Below are positions 40,802-49,556 of a stretch of 64,000 nucleotides of DNA, one piece after another. Location of the stretch: NCBI RefSeq assembly GCF_049852125.1, contig NZ_CP187532.1, forward strand, positions 1,426,001 through 1,490,000, written 5' to 3'. Position 1 is the first letter of the stretch. Each line of letters opens with the position of its first letter. The notes beneath the pieces were generated by a model, which saw nothing but the letters and a program-made list of their open reading frames with translations, did no database searches and was not told where the DNA came from. A program made the translations under genes and the position numbers. This stretch comes from Senimuribacter sp049852125. Lineage in GTDB: Bacteria; Bacillota; Clostridia; Peptostreptococcales; Anaerovoracaceae.

Positions 40802-41806
40802 TTATCTTCTTGGCTGAGGTCGTTTCGGTGGGGTACAATCGCTTTCGCAAGGATCTTCACATACAGGCTCGCATTCACATTCGCATTTGCAGCCGTTTTC
40901 GCAGCATTCATTGGAATCACAGTCCTGTATAACGGATGGGAACAGACTAGGGAAGGTGCTGCAAATGGCGTTCTGCTGTAAAGGCGCCTGAACGTATCCA
41001 GTAGAAAGAACACATAGCTGTACTGGAACAACAATTTTCTTTTCACAGGTTAGGCAAATAGCTACAATCAGATTTCCGCTTACCTTTCCGTCACAATCAA
41101 TGGCAAGGTCTCTGCCACAATTGTTAGTCGCTAAGCGAGCTTCGCAGGCCGAATTACAGAATTCTGTAAATCTAGGCATAAAGGCAGCGTCTATGGCTGA
41201 CGGCATGCAAATTTCAAAGAAGTTGGTCAGTACCATTGGCTGACAAGGCTGTGCGATGTTTACATCTGTACATACAGTGAAGATCACTTCATTGTTGCAG
41301 CTGTCGCATAACAGCAAATCCAATTCGATGCAGACGTCACCGGAAACGGAAACACTTTGTGTTCCAAATACCGGAGTACCTTTGCATTTATCATCACAAT
41401 CGGAAGTTTCTGCGTACATGATTCTTTCTGAATATGTACCGTCAGCTCCAACGACACGCAGTTCATTGCCTTTACCGTCCATGAGGAAGGATGCGCCGGA
41501 GATGGCAGTGTCAACATCCAGCGTCAGGTTTCGAGGATCTTCCACATTATCCGGGTTGAAGAATCGTCTGCATCTGATATCAACCACTCTCTTGATTCTG
41601 TGTCCTGGCGGAATGCATGGACGGAAGGCCTGATCATTAAAGGTTTTCATACCCTGTAGATTGAATCTGACGGCATCGAAGACCTGCTGTACATAGATAG
41701 GCGCTGTGACAACACTGCGCATGTCGCCGTCAAATTCACATAGACAGTTAGCGTTACAGCAGTTTTGATAGACGTCAGTTGTTACTCTATTTCCAAAGCA
41801 ACTCAT
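40802..41806 (-). CDS. Cysteine-rich protein, possible spore coat component
   Basis: The 334-residue protein has about 33 cysteines (close to one in ten residues) spread along its whole length, many as CxC or CC pairs (NCCNANCLCEF at the start, CKCECECEPVCEDPCESDC near the end), and ends in a basic Pro/Arg tail (PPKRPQPRR). It has no signal peptide or membrane helix. The body looks beta-rich, with duplicated patterns (DVCIELDLLLCDSC and VAICLTCEKKIVVPVQLC). I know no matching family. The start at 41806 has AAGGAGG upstream. A sigma-K-like promoter precedes it. A disulfide- or metal-crosslinked coat role is inferred. Confidence 0.68.
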   Translation of the reverse strand: MSCFGNRVTTDVYQNCCNANCLCEFDGDMRSVVTAPIYVQQVFDAVRFNLQGMKTFNDQAFRPCIPPGHRIKRVVDIRCRRFFNPDNVEDPRNLTLDVDTAISGASFLMDGKGNELRVVGADGTYSERIMYAETSDCDDKCKGTPVFGTQSVSVSGDVCIELDLLLCDSCNNEVIFTVCTDVNIAQPCQPMVLTNFFEICMPSAIDAAFMPRFTEFCNSACEARLATNNCGRDLAIDCDGKVSGNLIVAICLTCEKKIVVPVQLCVLSTGYVQAPLQQNAICSTFPSLFPSVIQDCDSNECCENGCKCECECEPVCEDPCESDCTPPKRPQPRR

Positions 41807-41844
41807 ATTTTTACCTCCTTGTAGGCTTGATAATCTTTCGTGAT

Positions 41845-41872
41845 TAGTATATGAATCGCGGCCTTTTTGTGT
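41845..41872 (-). promoter_or_regulatory. Sigma-K-like promoter of the Cys-rich gene
   Basis: On the minus strand: AC (41872-41871), a 17-base spacer and CATATACTA (41853-41845), which fits AC / CATANNNTA. The predicted start lies about 30 bases before the ribosome site. Confidence 0.45.
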
Positions 41873-41912
41873 TACAATAGCTTCTATAACAACCAAAACA
41901 GGAGGACGATTC

Positions 41913-42146
41913 ATGAAACAGGAAAAAGAAAAAACACAGAAGGAAGGACAGGGAGAAGAACCGTCTAAGTCGGCAAAGATGGTCTGGCTGCTGCTTTTGG
42001 TCGTAGTTTTAGCAATCTTTGGCGGAATTGTTTTATTTACAGGATTTCTGGGTAATCAATTTGGAAAGACAGCAGAAAATATCACTTTATCTATTATCGC
42101 CGTAATACTTGCGGCGCTGCTGTATTGGTCCAAAAAGAAAGAATAG
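41913..42146 (+). CDS. Small two-helix membrane protein, unknown
   Basis: The 77-residue protein has a highly charged N-terminus (KQEKEKTQKEGQGEEPSKSAK), then two hydrophobic helices (about 23-46 and 54-72) and a KKKE tail. CAGGAGG lies 7 bases before the ATG. It is divergent from the Cys-rich gene and 16 bases before the M16 peptidase gene, which it may accompany. Not recognised. Confidence 0.6.
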   Translation: MKQEKEKTQKEGQGEEPSKSAKMVWLLLLVVVLAIFGGIVLFTGFLGNQFGKTAENITLSIIAVILAALLYWSKKKE

Positions 42147-42162
42147 GAGGCTATTAAAATAT

Positions 42163-43425
42163 ATGGTTATTACGAGAAAATTGAACTCAGGCGTTACCAT
42201 TGTCATGGAGCAGATTCCTTATGTAAAGTCCACTGCTATCGGTATCTGGGTTCGGGCCGGAGCAACAGATGAAGATAGAGAGTATGCAGGTATTTCACAT
42301 TTTATTGAGCATATGATGTTTAAAGGTACAAAAAACAGAAGCGCGCGGCAAATTGCTGGTGACATCGATAAAATTGGCGGACAGGTTAATGCTTTTACAG
42401 GGAAAGAGGCCACGTGCTATTATGTGAAATCAATCAGCAGTAACTATAAGAAGGCGGCTGATGTAATTTGCGATATGTTGGAAAATTCTTTACTGGATCG
42501 TCAGGAGATGAATAAGGAACGGCAGGTTATCTGTGAAGAAATTAAAATGACACTGGATACTCCCGACGAGTTGGCGCATGAGACAGTAACATCTTTGTTG
42601 TTTAAGGGAACGCCTTTGGGTAAGTCGATCATCGGCACGCCAACCAGTTTGAAACGAATCAGCCGCAACGTAATGGCAGATTACTTAGATAGAGAATATA
42701 CAAGAGACAGTATGGTCATATCAGTTGCTGGCAGCTTTGATGTCGATGATGTCTGCGCTTACTTTGATCAGAAATTGTTGAACAGACGAGCCTCAAAACC
42801 GGCAAAGAAGACCGAAAGTGCGGCGTATACACCTGCCAGTAAGGTTATCGTAAAGGATATTGAACAGTCTCATATTTGTCTTGCTACAAAAGGGTTAGCT
42901 ATAGATGATCCGCGTTATTTTGCTTTTTCTATACTCAATAATGTAATGGGCGGAAGCATGAGTTCGCGGCTGTTTCAAAATATCCGAGAAGAAAAGGGAC
43001 TGGCATATTCCGTATATTCCATGGCTGGGGCTTTTAGAGACGACGGTTATTATAGTATCTATGCAGGCGTAAGTCATGATAAGGTAAAGGATGCGATTCG
43101 TGCGATTCGTGACGAGCTGGAAGCTTTAGAGCAGAATGGAATTACAGAGGAAGAACTGAATGCATCCAGAGAACAGTTGAAGGCGTCCTATATCTTCGGG
43201 CAGGAGAATGTGGCGGGAAGAATGTTCAAAAACGGAAAAAATACGCTTCTTTTGGGACATATTCAGTCTGAGGAAGAAGTGATTAATGGATTTGACGCTG
43301 TTACACTTGAAGACATTCGCTCGGTAAGCAAGTTGATTTGCGATCTTACAAAGTACTCAGCTGCGGTGGCAACCAAAGATCGTTTTAATCTTTCCAGAAT
43401 TATGAAAGGCCGGTCAGAATTATGA
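42163..43425 (+). CDS. M16-family zinc peptidase (processing-peptidase type)
   Basis: The 420-residue peptidase has the inverted zinc motif HFIEHMMFKGT (HxxEH, about residues 46-56) and the downstream glutamate region, then the R/Y substrate site LFQNIREEKGLAYSVYS. Firmicute relatives include YmxG/MlpA. The start at 42163 (MVITRKL) has AGGAGG 12 bases upstream, slightly far; an earlier frame start overlaps the small membrane gene. dut starts inside its stop codon. Confidence 0.9.
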   Translation: MVITRKLNSGVTIVMEQIPYVKSTAIGIWVRAGATDEDREYAGISHFIEHMMFKGTKNRSARQIAGDIDKIGGQVNAFTGKEATCYYVKSISSNYKKAADVICDMLENSLLDRQEMNKERQVICEEIKMTLDTPDELAHETVTSLLFKGTPLGKSIIGTPTSLKRISRNVMADYLDREYTRDSMVISVAGSFDVDDVCAYFDQKLLNRRASKPAKKTESAAYTPASKVIVKDIEQSHICLATKGLAIDDPRYFAFSILNNVMGGSMSSRLFQNIREEKGLAYSVYSMAGAFRDDGYYSIYAGVSHDKVKDAIRAIRDELEALEQNGITEEELNASREQLKASYIFGQENVAGRMFKNGKNTLLLGHIQSEEEVINGFDAVTLEDIRSVSKLICDLTKYSAAVATKDRFNLSRIMKGRSEL

Positions 43426-43868
43426 GAGACAAATATGATGTAAGGATTAAGGTTATTAGCAAAGCAGGCGCTCTCCCGAAGTACGAAACACCAGGCTCTG
43501 CAGGGTTTGACCTATCGGCGTATCTTAGTGAACCTGTAACTTTAAAGTCAGGTGAGAGAGCGCTGATACCTACGGGCATTTATTTGGAAATACCTGAAGG
43601 GTATGAAGCGCAGGTCAGAGCCAGAAGCGGTCTTGCCGTAAAATATGGCGTCGGTCTGGTGAACGGCGTGGGCACAATCGATAGTGATTATAGAGGAGAA
43701 GTAAAAGTACCTCTGATCAACTGGGGAGAGAAATCATTTGTAGTAGAAAATGGAGACCGTATTGCGCAGGTGGTAATCGCGAAATATGAGCAGGCACAGT
43801 TGGAATTGACTGACGCGCTTAGCAGTACCAGCCGTGGCGAAGGCGGATTTGGACATACAGGAGTTTAA
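43422..43868 (+). CDS. dut: dUTP diphosphatase
   Basis: The 148-residue trimeric enzyme converts dUTP to dUMP and PPi. All five motifs are visible: AGFDLSAY, RARSGLAVK, GVGTIDSDYRGEV, NGDRIAQVVI and the C-terminal P-loop-like SSTSRGEGGFGHTG. It overlaps the M16 gene by 4 bases and is 2 bases from dgt, so nucleotide clean-up genes lie directly before the primase operon. Confidence 0.96.
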   Translation: MRDKYDVRIKVISKAGALPKYETPGSAGFDLSAYLSEPVTLKSGERALIPTGIYLEIPEGYEAQVRARSGLAVKYGVGLVNGVGTIDSDYRGEVKVPLINWGEKSFVVENGDRIAQVVIAKYEQAQLELTDALSSTSRGEGGFGHTGV

Positions 43869-43870
43869 TT

Positions 43871-44878
43871 ATGTTATACCGTGAGGATTTGGAAAAGAGA
43901 GAAGAACTATTGGCTGCAGGCGCGGCTCGTTCCGCCAGATCAAAGGGCAGAAACCTTTATGAGGAGCCTTGTCGCTTCAGAACGGAATACCAGCGCGACA
44001 GGGACAGGATTATCCATTCAAAAGCTTTTCGGCGTCTGATGCATAAGACACAGGTCTTTTTATCACCGGAAGGAGACCATTATAGAACTCGCCTTACTCA
44101 TACGTTGGAAGTGTCTCAGGTGGCCAGGACTATTGCGCGCAGCTTGGGACTTAATGAAGATTTAACCGAAGCGATCGCTATGGGACATGATCTTGGCCAT
44201 ACGCCTTTTGGGCATAACGGAGAAATGATCCTGGATCAGATTTATCCCGGCGGGTTTCATCATAATGAGCAAAGCCTGAGAGTTGTAGAGGTTCTGGAAT
44301 CGACTTCAAAACGCAGAGGGATGAATCTTACCTTTGAGGTGAAGGACGGCATTCTCAATCATACAGGAAGCTTACCGGCAGCCACCTTAGAAGGACAGAT
44401 TGTTAAAATTAGCGACCGCATCGCCTATATCAATCATGATATTGACGATGCTATACGAAGCGGCGTCATTGCTATTTCCGATCTGCCGAAGGATGCGATC
44501 ACCTTATTCGGAGCAGGACACCGGGAACGGATTGATCACATGGTTTCTAATGTAGTTTCCTTTAGCGACGGAAAGGATTTTGTATCCATGGATGAAGAAA
44601 ACGGGGCCATGCTGCAGTCTTTGCGGAGCTTTATGTTTGAAAATGTATATCGGAGCCAGAAAGTAAAGAAAGAGGAAGATCTGGCAAAGGTAGAGGTAGT
44701 TATCAGCTCTCTTTATGACTATTTCCTGAAAAATCCCGAAAAGCTTCCAGAAGACCATAAGCGTATCTGTGAGGAAGATGGAATACATATGGCATGTAAG
44801 GATTATATAGCGGGCATGACTGACAGATATGCTTTGAACCTTTATTCCGATCTCTTTGTTCCAAAGGGCTGGAAATAA
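43871..44878 (+). CDS. dgt: dGTP triphosphohydrolase-like HD protein
   Basis: The 335-residue HD-domain phosphohydrolase has the metal site HTLEVSQVART and AIAMGHDLGHTPFGHNGE, and the N-terminal RDRDRIIHSKAFRRLMHKTQVF-type segment of the dGTPase-like family. It probably degrades dGTP or other dNTPs, controlling pools. It lies between dut and dnaG, an order seen in many clostridia. Confidence 0.93.
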   Translation: MLYREDLEKREELLAAGAARSARSKGRNLYEEPCRFRTEYQRDRDRIIHSKAFRRLMHKTQVFLSPEGDHYRTRLTHTLEVSQVARTIARSLGLNEDLTEAIAMGHDLGHTPFGHNGEMILDQIYPGGFHHNEQSLRVVEVLESTSKRRGMNLTFEVKDGILNHTGSLPAATLEGQIVKISDRIAYINHDIDDAIRSGVIAISDLPKDAITLFGAGHRERIDHMVSNVVSFSDGKDFVSMDEENGAMLQSLRSFMFENVYRSQKVKKEEDLAKVEVVISSLYDYFLKNPEKLPEDHKRICEEDGIHMACKDYIAGMTDRYALNLYSDLFVPKGWK

Positions 44879-44967
44879 GTGTGATTGAAAATTTTTTGTA
44901 AAAAATAAAGGAAGAAGGGCTTTTTTGTAGAATATAGATTATGAAAGAATAAAATGGGGGATAAAGC

Positions 44968-46725
44968 ATGGGCTTTTCTATTTCTAATTCTACCATAGAG
45001 AATCTGAAGAGTCAGATCAACATTGTTGATGTGGTGGGAAGAACCGTGCCGCTGAAGCGAGCCGGAAGCAACCACAAAGGCGTATGCCCGTTTCATAATG
45101 AAAAAACACCGTCTTTTGTAGTTTCAGAAGCGAAGCAGATATTTACTTGTTTTGGATGCGGCGCTACCGGCGACGTCATTGAGTATGTGAAACGATACTA
45201 TAATTTGGAATTTGGAGAAGCAGTAGAGAAACTTGCCGGAGAATATGGAATTACGCTGGAAAGAAAAGGATACAATGATAACAGAGATCTTTATTATCAG
45301 GCGAATAAGTTAGCGGCAGGTTTTTTTTACCGTTGCTTTACTGAACGGGCCAATAAAGGCTATGCCTATATGAAACGGCGTGATATTTCACCTGCTACTT
45401 TGAAAAGGTTTGGTATCGGTTATGCTGATGAACAATGGGATAGCTTATATCGCTATTTGCAGTCTCAGGGCGTGGATAAAAAAATTATGATAGAATTGGG
45501 ACTGGTTTCAGAAGGAAAAGGCGGAAAATGCTATGACCGTTTTCGAAACAGAGTAATATTTCCGATTATCAATACTGGCGGAAAAGTGATTGGCTTTGGC
45601 GGCCGGGCAATTGATCCGGAAGATAACCCAAAATATTTGAATTCACCTGAGAGCAAAATTTTTCAAAAGAAGAATAATTTATACGGTTTAAATCTTTCCA
45701 GACAAAATGTGGGAAAGGAAGGATATATTATCCTGGTAGAGGGTTATATGGACGTTATCGCGTTGTGTCAAAGCGGTGTAGAGAATGTAGCTGCATCGCT
45801 GGGAACGGCGTTGACAGAAAATCAGGCGCATCTTATTAAGCGGTATACGCGGGATGTTGTTCTTTCCTATGATGCTGACGGTGCAGGAAGGGCGGCAGCT
45901 CTGCGAGGCATGGAAATCCTAAAGAAGGAAGATTGTAAGGTTAAGGTACTCCATGTTACAGATGGCAAAGATCCGGACGAATACATCAAAAAGAATGGGA
46001 AAACAGCTTTTCTCAAGCTTGTTGACGGGGCGCTTCCTTATGGTGATTACCGTTTAGAAGCAATGAAATCAGGATTCGACTTAAACCGTGATGAAGATAA
46101 AATAGATTATATTAAGAAAGTCACCAAAGAGGTTCTCAGTGAGCTGAGTCCGGTAGAACAGGAAATTTATATAAAAAAGATATCAAAAGAGTTGAAAATC
46201 GCAGAAAGTGCGATTAAAATGGAACTTTTAGGCAATGATAGTATCGAAAAGCCTCATTTTGTATCTCGGAGAGAAGAAAATGAAGAATTGCTTCCGTCAA
46301 ATATCTCACCAGTAGAACGTACGTTGCTGCGAGTAATACTGACGGAAGAATCATATATAGATAAGTTGTCTGGTTTTCCTGAAGTCTTCGAAAGTGATTT
46401 TTCTCAGCGGATTTATGAGCTTTTAAAGGAAGAATACAGAAAGAATCATAGAATAGATTTGAACCGGCTTCTGGATGGATTGCCTAAGGAAGACGGGGAC
46501 ATGCTTTCAGAGATCATGGATCATGTTATTGTAGGCGGAAATGAAGAAAAGGTTTTTGACGATTGTATCAGAACCTGGAAACAGGGAAGACTGGCGCAGG
46601 AAGAACAACGCTTGATTACATTGCTTTCCTTGGCTGATGAAGAAGATAATCAAGAAAAAATAATGCAATTGACAGAACAATTGATGAAAGTACAGAGAGA
46701 ACGCAAACAAAATCAAAACCAGTAA
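44968..46725 (+). CDS. dnaG: DNA primase
   Basis: The 585-residue primase makes RNA primers at the replication fork. The N-terminal zinc finger is CPFHNEKTPSF...CFGCG (about residues 38-65), then the RNAP-like core with RFRNRVIFPI and the Toprim acidic motifs VEGYMDVIALCQ and SYDADGAGRAA, and a C-terminal helicase-binding domain. GGGGGAT lies 5-6 bases before the ATG. rpoD starts 12 bases after its stop: the classical macromolecular-synthesis pair. Confidence 0.96.
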   Translation: MGFSISNSTIENLKSQINIVDVVGRTVPLKRAGSNHKGVCPFHNEKTPSFVVSEAKQIFTCFGCGATGDVIEYVKRYYNLEFGEAVEKLAGEYGITLERKGYNDNRDLYYQANKLAAGFFYRCFTERANKGYAYMKRRDISPATLKRFGIGYADEQWDSLYRYLQSQGVDKKIMIELGLVSEGKGGKCYDRFRNRVIFPIINTGGKVIGFGGRAIDPEDNPKYLNSPESKIFQKKNNLYGLNLSRQNVGKEGYIILVEGYMDVIALCQSGVENVAASLGTALTENQAHLIKRYTRDVVLSYDADGAGRAAALRGMEILKKEDCKVKVLHVTDGKDPDEYIKKNGKTAFLKLVDGALPYGDYRLEAMKSGFDLNRDEDKIDYIKKVTKEVLSELSPVEQEIYIKKISKELKIAESAIKMELLGNDSIEKPHFVSRREENEELLPSNISPVERTLLRVILTEESYIDKLSGFPEVFESDFSQRIYELLKEEYRKNHRIDLNRLLDGLPKEDGDMLSEIMDHVIVGGNEEKVFDDCIRTWKQGRLAQEEQRLITLLSLADEEDNQEKIMQLTEQLMKVQRERKQNQNQ

Positions 46726-46737
46726 GGGGGACATAGA

Positions 46738-47928
46738 ATGAGCAAAGACGATAAAAAACCAACTAATTTAAATGAAGTATTTGCTGGCATGACACCTGAG
46801 CAGATCAAAACTGAACTGATCAATCAGCTTGTAAAAAAAGCAAAAACTAAGAAGAATATCCTGACTTACACTGATATGGCAGATTATTTGGATTCCTTTG
46901 ATTTGGACAAGAACACAGTAGATGAGATATATGAGGTGTTGTTGGCAAAGGATATTGAGATAGCCAGTGAAACAGAGCCTGAGGATTTTGCCATGATTTT
47001 GGATGATGAGGATGATCTGGACGGACATTCGGAGGATGACGGCATTGTAATGACGGAATCCGGTGAAATAGATATTGAAGCTACATTGCCGAAAGGAATT
47101 GCCGTTGACGATCCCGTCAGAATGTATCTGAAAGAAATTGGTAAAGTGCCTCTTTTGAGCGCAGAGGAAGAAATCGAGCTGGCGAAAAGGATGGAAGCAG
47201 GCGATGAGGAGGCAAAGAAAAGACTTTGCGAGGCAAATCTGAGATTGGTGGTTAGCATTGCCAAGCGTTATGTAGGAAGAGGCATGCTGTTTTTAGATCT
47301 GATTCAGGAAGGGAATCTTGGATTGATTAAGGCAGTGGATAAATTTGATTACAGAAAGGGATATAAGTTTTCTACTTATGCTACTTGGTGGATTAGACAG
47401 GCGATTACCAGATCTATTGCCGATCAGGCCAGAACAATTAGAATTCCGGTGCATATGGTGGAGACTATCAATAAGCTGATTCGTGTTTCCAGACAGTTGC
47501 TGCAGACTTACGGCAGAGAACCGACGCCGGAAGAAATTGCAAAGGAAATGCAGATATCTGTTGAGAAGGTTCGTGAAATACAGAAAATTGCACAGGAACC
47601 AGTATCCTTAGAAACACCAATCGGAGAAGAAGAAGACAGCCACTTGGGAGATTTTATTCCTGACGATGACGTACCGGCTCCTGCTGAGGCAGCAGCATTT
47701 TCCATGCTGAAAGAGCAGCTGGTAGAAGTTCTGGACACTTTGACCGATAGAGAACAGAAAGTGTTGAAATTGCGTTTTGGTCTTGAAGACGGAAGATCGA
47801 GAACCTTAGAAGAAGTCGGAAAGGAATTCGATGTAACGAGGGAAAGAATTCGTCAGATTGAAGCGAAAGCGCTGAGAAAGCTGAGACACCCAAGCAGAAG
47901 CAAGAAGCTGAAAGATTATCTGGAGTAA
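46738..47928 (+). CDS. rpoD: Principal sigma factor (sigma-70/sigma-A)
   Basis: The 396-residue housekeeping sigma factor has region 1.1 at the N-terminus, region 1.2-2 (DPVRMYLKEIGKVPLLSAEEE, then KFSTYATWWIRQAITRSIAD), region 3 and region 4.2 (VTRERIRQIEAKALRKLRH). An acidic stretch (about 78-110, DDEDDLDGHSEDD) links 1.1 to 1.2, as in sigma-A of Firmicutes. It would read the TTGACA/TATAAT promoters in this window. Confidence 0.97.
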   Translation: MSKDDKKPTNLNEVFAGMTPEQIKTELINQLVKKAKTKKNILTYTDMADYLDSFDLDKNTVDEIYEVLLAKDIEIASETEPEDFAMILDDEDDLDGHSEDDGIVMTESGEIDIEATLPKGIAVDDPVRMYLKEIGKVPLLSAEEEIELAKRMEAGDEEAKKRLCEANLRLVVSIAKRYVGRGMLFLDLIQEGNLGLIKAVDKFDYRKGYKFSTYATWWIRQAITRSIADQARTIRIPVHMVETINKLIRVSRQLLQTYGREPTPEEIAKEMQISVEKVREIQKIAQEPVSLETPIGEEEDSHLGDFIPDDDVPAPAEAAAFSMLKEQLVEVLDTLTDREQKVLKLRFGLEDGRSRTLEEVGKEFDVTRERIRQIEAKALRKLRHPSRSKKLKDYLE

Positions 47929-47931
47929 CAC

Positions 47932-48663
47932 ATGAAACTAAGCGATAGATTACAACTGATTGCTGACGAAATAAAAGTAGGAGAAACCATGGCCGACATT
48001 GGATGTGACCATGGTTTTTTGCCGATTTATTTGATGTCAAAGAAAAAATGTCCCAAAGCGATTATGACAGATATCAGCGAAGGATCTCTGCAAAAAGCAA
48101 AGGACAACTGTATGGACTTCGCAGAAAAATTTGACCGATCAATACACTTCGACCACCGCATCGGCAACGGTATAGACGTATTGGATTATGGGGAGGTGGA
48201 CGTGGTGGTCATTGCCGGCATGGGCGGCTTATTGATCTGCGATATTCTTGGATGGGATCTGGCGAAAAGCAGATCTATCAAGAGATTCATTCTTCAACCG
48301 AGAAACTATCCGGGAAAACTGCGGCATTGGCTGTATGTTCATGGGTTTACCGTGGTGAAGGAAAGTCTGGTCAGAGAGGGAAAGTTTATCTGTGAAATCA
48401 TGACGGTAGAAACTGATCCGGACAAGCTGACGGTATCAGAAAAAGCATCGCCATATAGCGTATTTTTTGATTATCCCGACGATTTGATAGAAGCAAAAGG
48501 AGGTTTGACGAAAGAATATCTTCAAAGGAAGCTGGAGCAGGAGAATTTAATTTTGCAGAATATCTTAGAGAACAGTAAGGATGCGGATAGGCAGTGCGTA
48601 CCGGTTAAGGAACGGATTGACCGGCTGCAAGTATTGATGAGAAGAATGGAGGCGCATACATGA
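47932..48663 (+). CDS. trmK: tRNA (adenine-22 N1)-methyltransferase
   Basis: The 243-residue AdoMet-dependent enzyme methylates A22 of tRNA. IGCDHGFLPIYL-type motif I (about 22-36), VVIAGMGGLLICDIL and ILQPRNYPGKLRHWLYVHGF are diagnostic of TrmK. It begins 3 bases after rpoD and overlaps the Nif3-like gene by 4 bases, the order found across Firmicutes. Confidence 0.93.
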   Translation: MKLSDRLQLIADEIKVGETMADIGCDHGFLPIYLMSKKKCPKAIMTDISEGSLQKAKDNCMDFAEKFDRSIHFDHRIGNGIDVLDYGEVDVVVIAGMGGLLICDILGWDLAKSRSIKRFILQPRNYPGKLRHWLYVHGFTVVKESLVREGKFICEIMTVETDPDKLTVSEKASPYSVFFDYPDDLIEAKGGLTKEYLQRKLEQENLILQNILENSKDADRQCVPVKERIDRLQVLMRRMEAHT

Positions 48664-49439
48664 AAAAACAACGTCTTATCGAAAAAATTGAAGAATTGTG
48701 TAGTTCAGATATGGCGGAAAGCTGGGATAACTGTGGATTTCAGATTAACTGTTCTGGTGAGGATGTACAGACTGTATTGGTATCTTTAGAAGTTACCAAT
48801 CAGATTATAGATGAGGCGATTGCAGAAGGAGCCGATCTGATTTTGACGCACCATCCGCTGCTTTTCCAAGGAATAAAGAAAGTGGACGAGGAAGATGTTA
48901 TAGGAGGATATCTTTTTCGTCTGATTAAAAATGATATATCAGTATATTCGTGTCATACCAGCTTTGATAAGATGGAAGGCGGTAATAATGATTATCTTGG
49001 TCAGCTGTTGGAGTTTCAGAATATCAGGCCTTTTGACCGTGAAAACAGGTTTTGCCGCAAGGGGGAGTCTCCGTTTGAGATCACTTTTGCTGAGCTCATG
49101 CACAGAGCAGCTGGAGCTTTAGATATGGAGGAAGATGCTTTTCGTTATGTTGGAGATCCGTCATGTACTGTTACGACAGTAGGATGGTGTACTGGAGCAG
49201 GCAGTGAATTTATTCGGGATGCTTTTGAGGAGGGATGCGATCTTTACATTACCGGAGATGTGAAATATCATGAAGCCCAGGCAGCCAAGGAGATGGGTAT
49301 TTGTATTTTAGATTTGGGACATTACGGTAGTGAAAGGATCTTTGCAGAGAATATGGCGCGTCAACTGCGTGAGGCTTGCGTTGATGAGAAGATCGATATT
49401 CTAGAATCGGCATCTTCTTTGAATCCTTTTGGCCTATAA
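48660..49439 (+). CDS. Nif3-like dinuclear metal centre protein
   Basis: The 259-residue protein belongs to the Nif3/YqfO family. It carries AESWDNCGFQI, the metal site LILTHHPLLFQGIK (two His), and the C-terminal DLGHYGSER; the long insertion domain of YqfO is absent, so this is the short form. Family members bind two metals and may act as GTP cyclohydrolase I type 2-like enzymes, but the role is not settled. Coupled to trmK. Confidence 0.9.
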   Translation: MKKQRLIEKIEELCSSDMAESWDNCGFQINCSGEDVQTVLVSLEVTNQIIDEAIAEGADLILTHHPLLFQGIKKVDEEDVIGGYLFRLIKNDISVYSCHTSFDKMEGGNNDYLGQLLEFQNIRPFDRENRFCRKGESPFEITFAELMHRAAGALDMEEDAFRYVGDPSCTVTTVGWCTGAGSEFIRDAFEEGCDLYITGDVKYHEAQAAKEMGICILDLGHYGSERIFAENMARQLREACVDEKIDILESASSLNPFGL

Positions 49440-49444
49440 TTGTC

Positions 49445-49515
49445 AAAAAACTATCAAAAAAAATGTCAAAAAAACTAACAATATGATTGATAGAACTAAA
49501 GTACTATGATAAAAT
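49445..49515 (+). promoter_or_regulatory. rnf operon promoter with phased A-tracts
   Basis: TTGATA (49487-49492), a 17-base spacer and TAAAAT (49510-49515). Upstream lie A6 (49445-49450), A8 (49456-49463) and A7 (49468-49474), starting 11-12 bases apart, which fits bent DNA or an UP-like element. Confidence 0.68.
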
Positions 49516-49556
49516 AAAAGCAAGAACTGCCTATATAACATGAGGAGCGTGATTGA

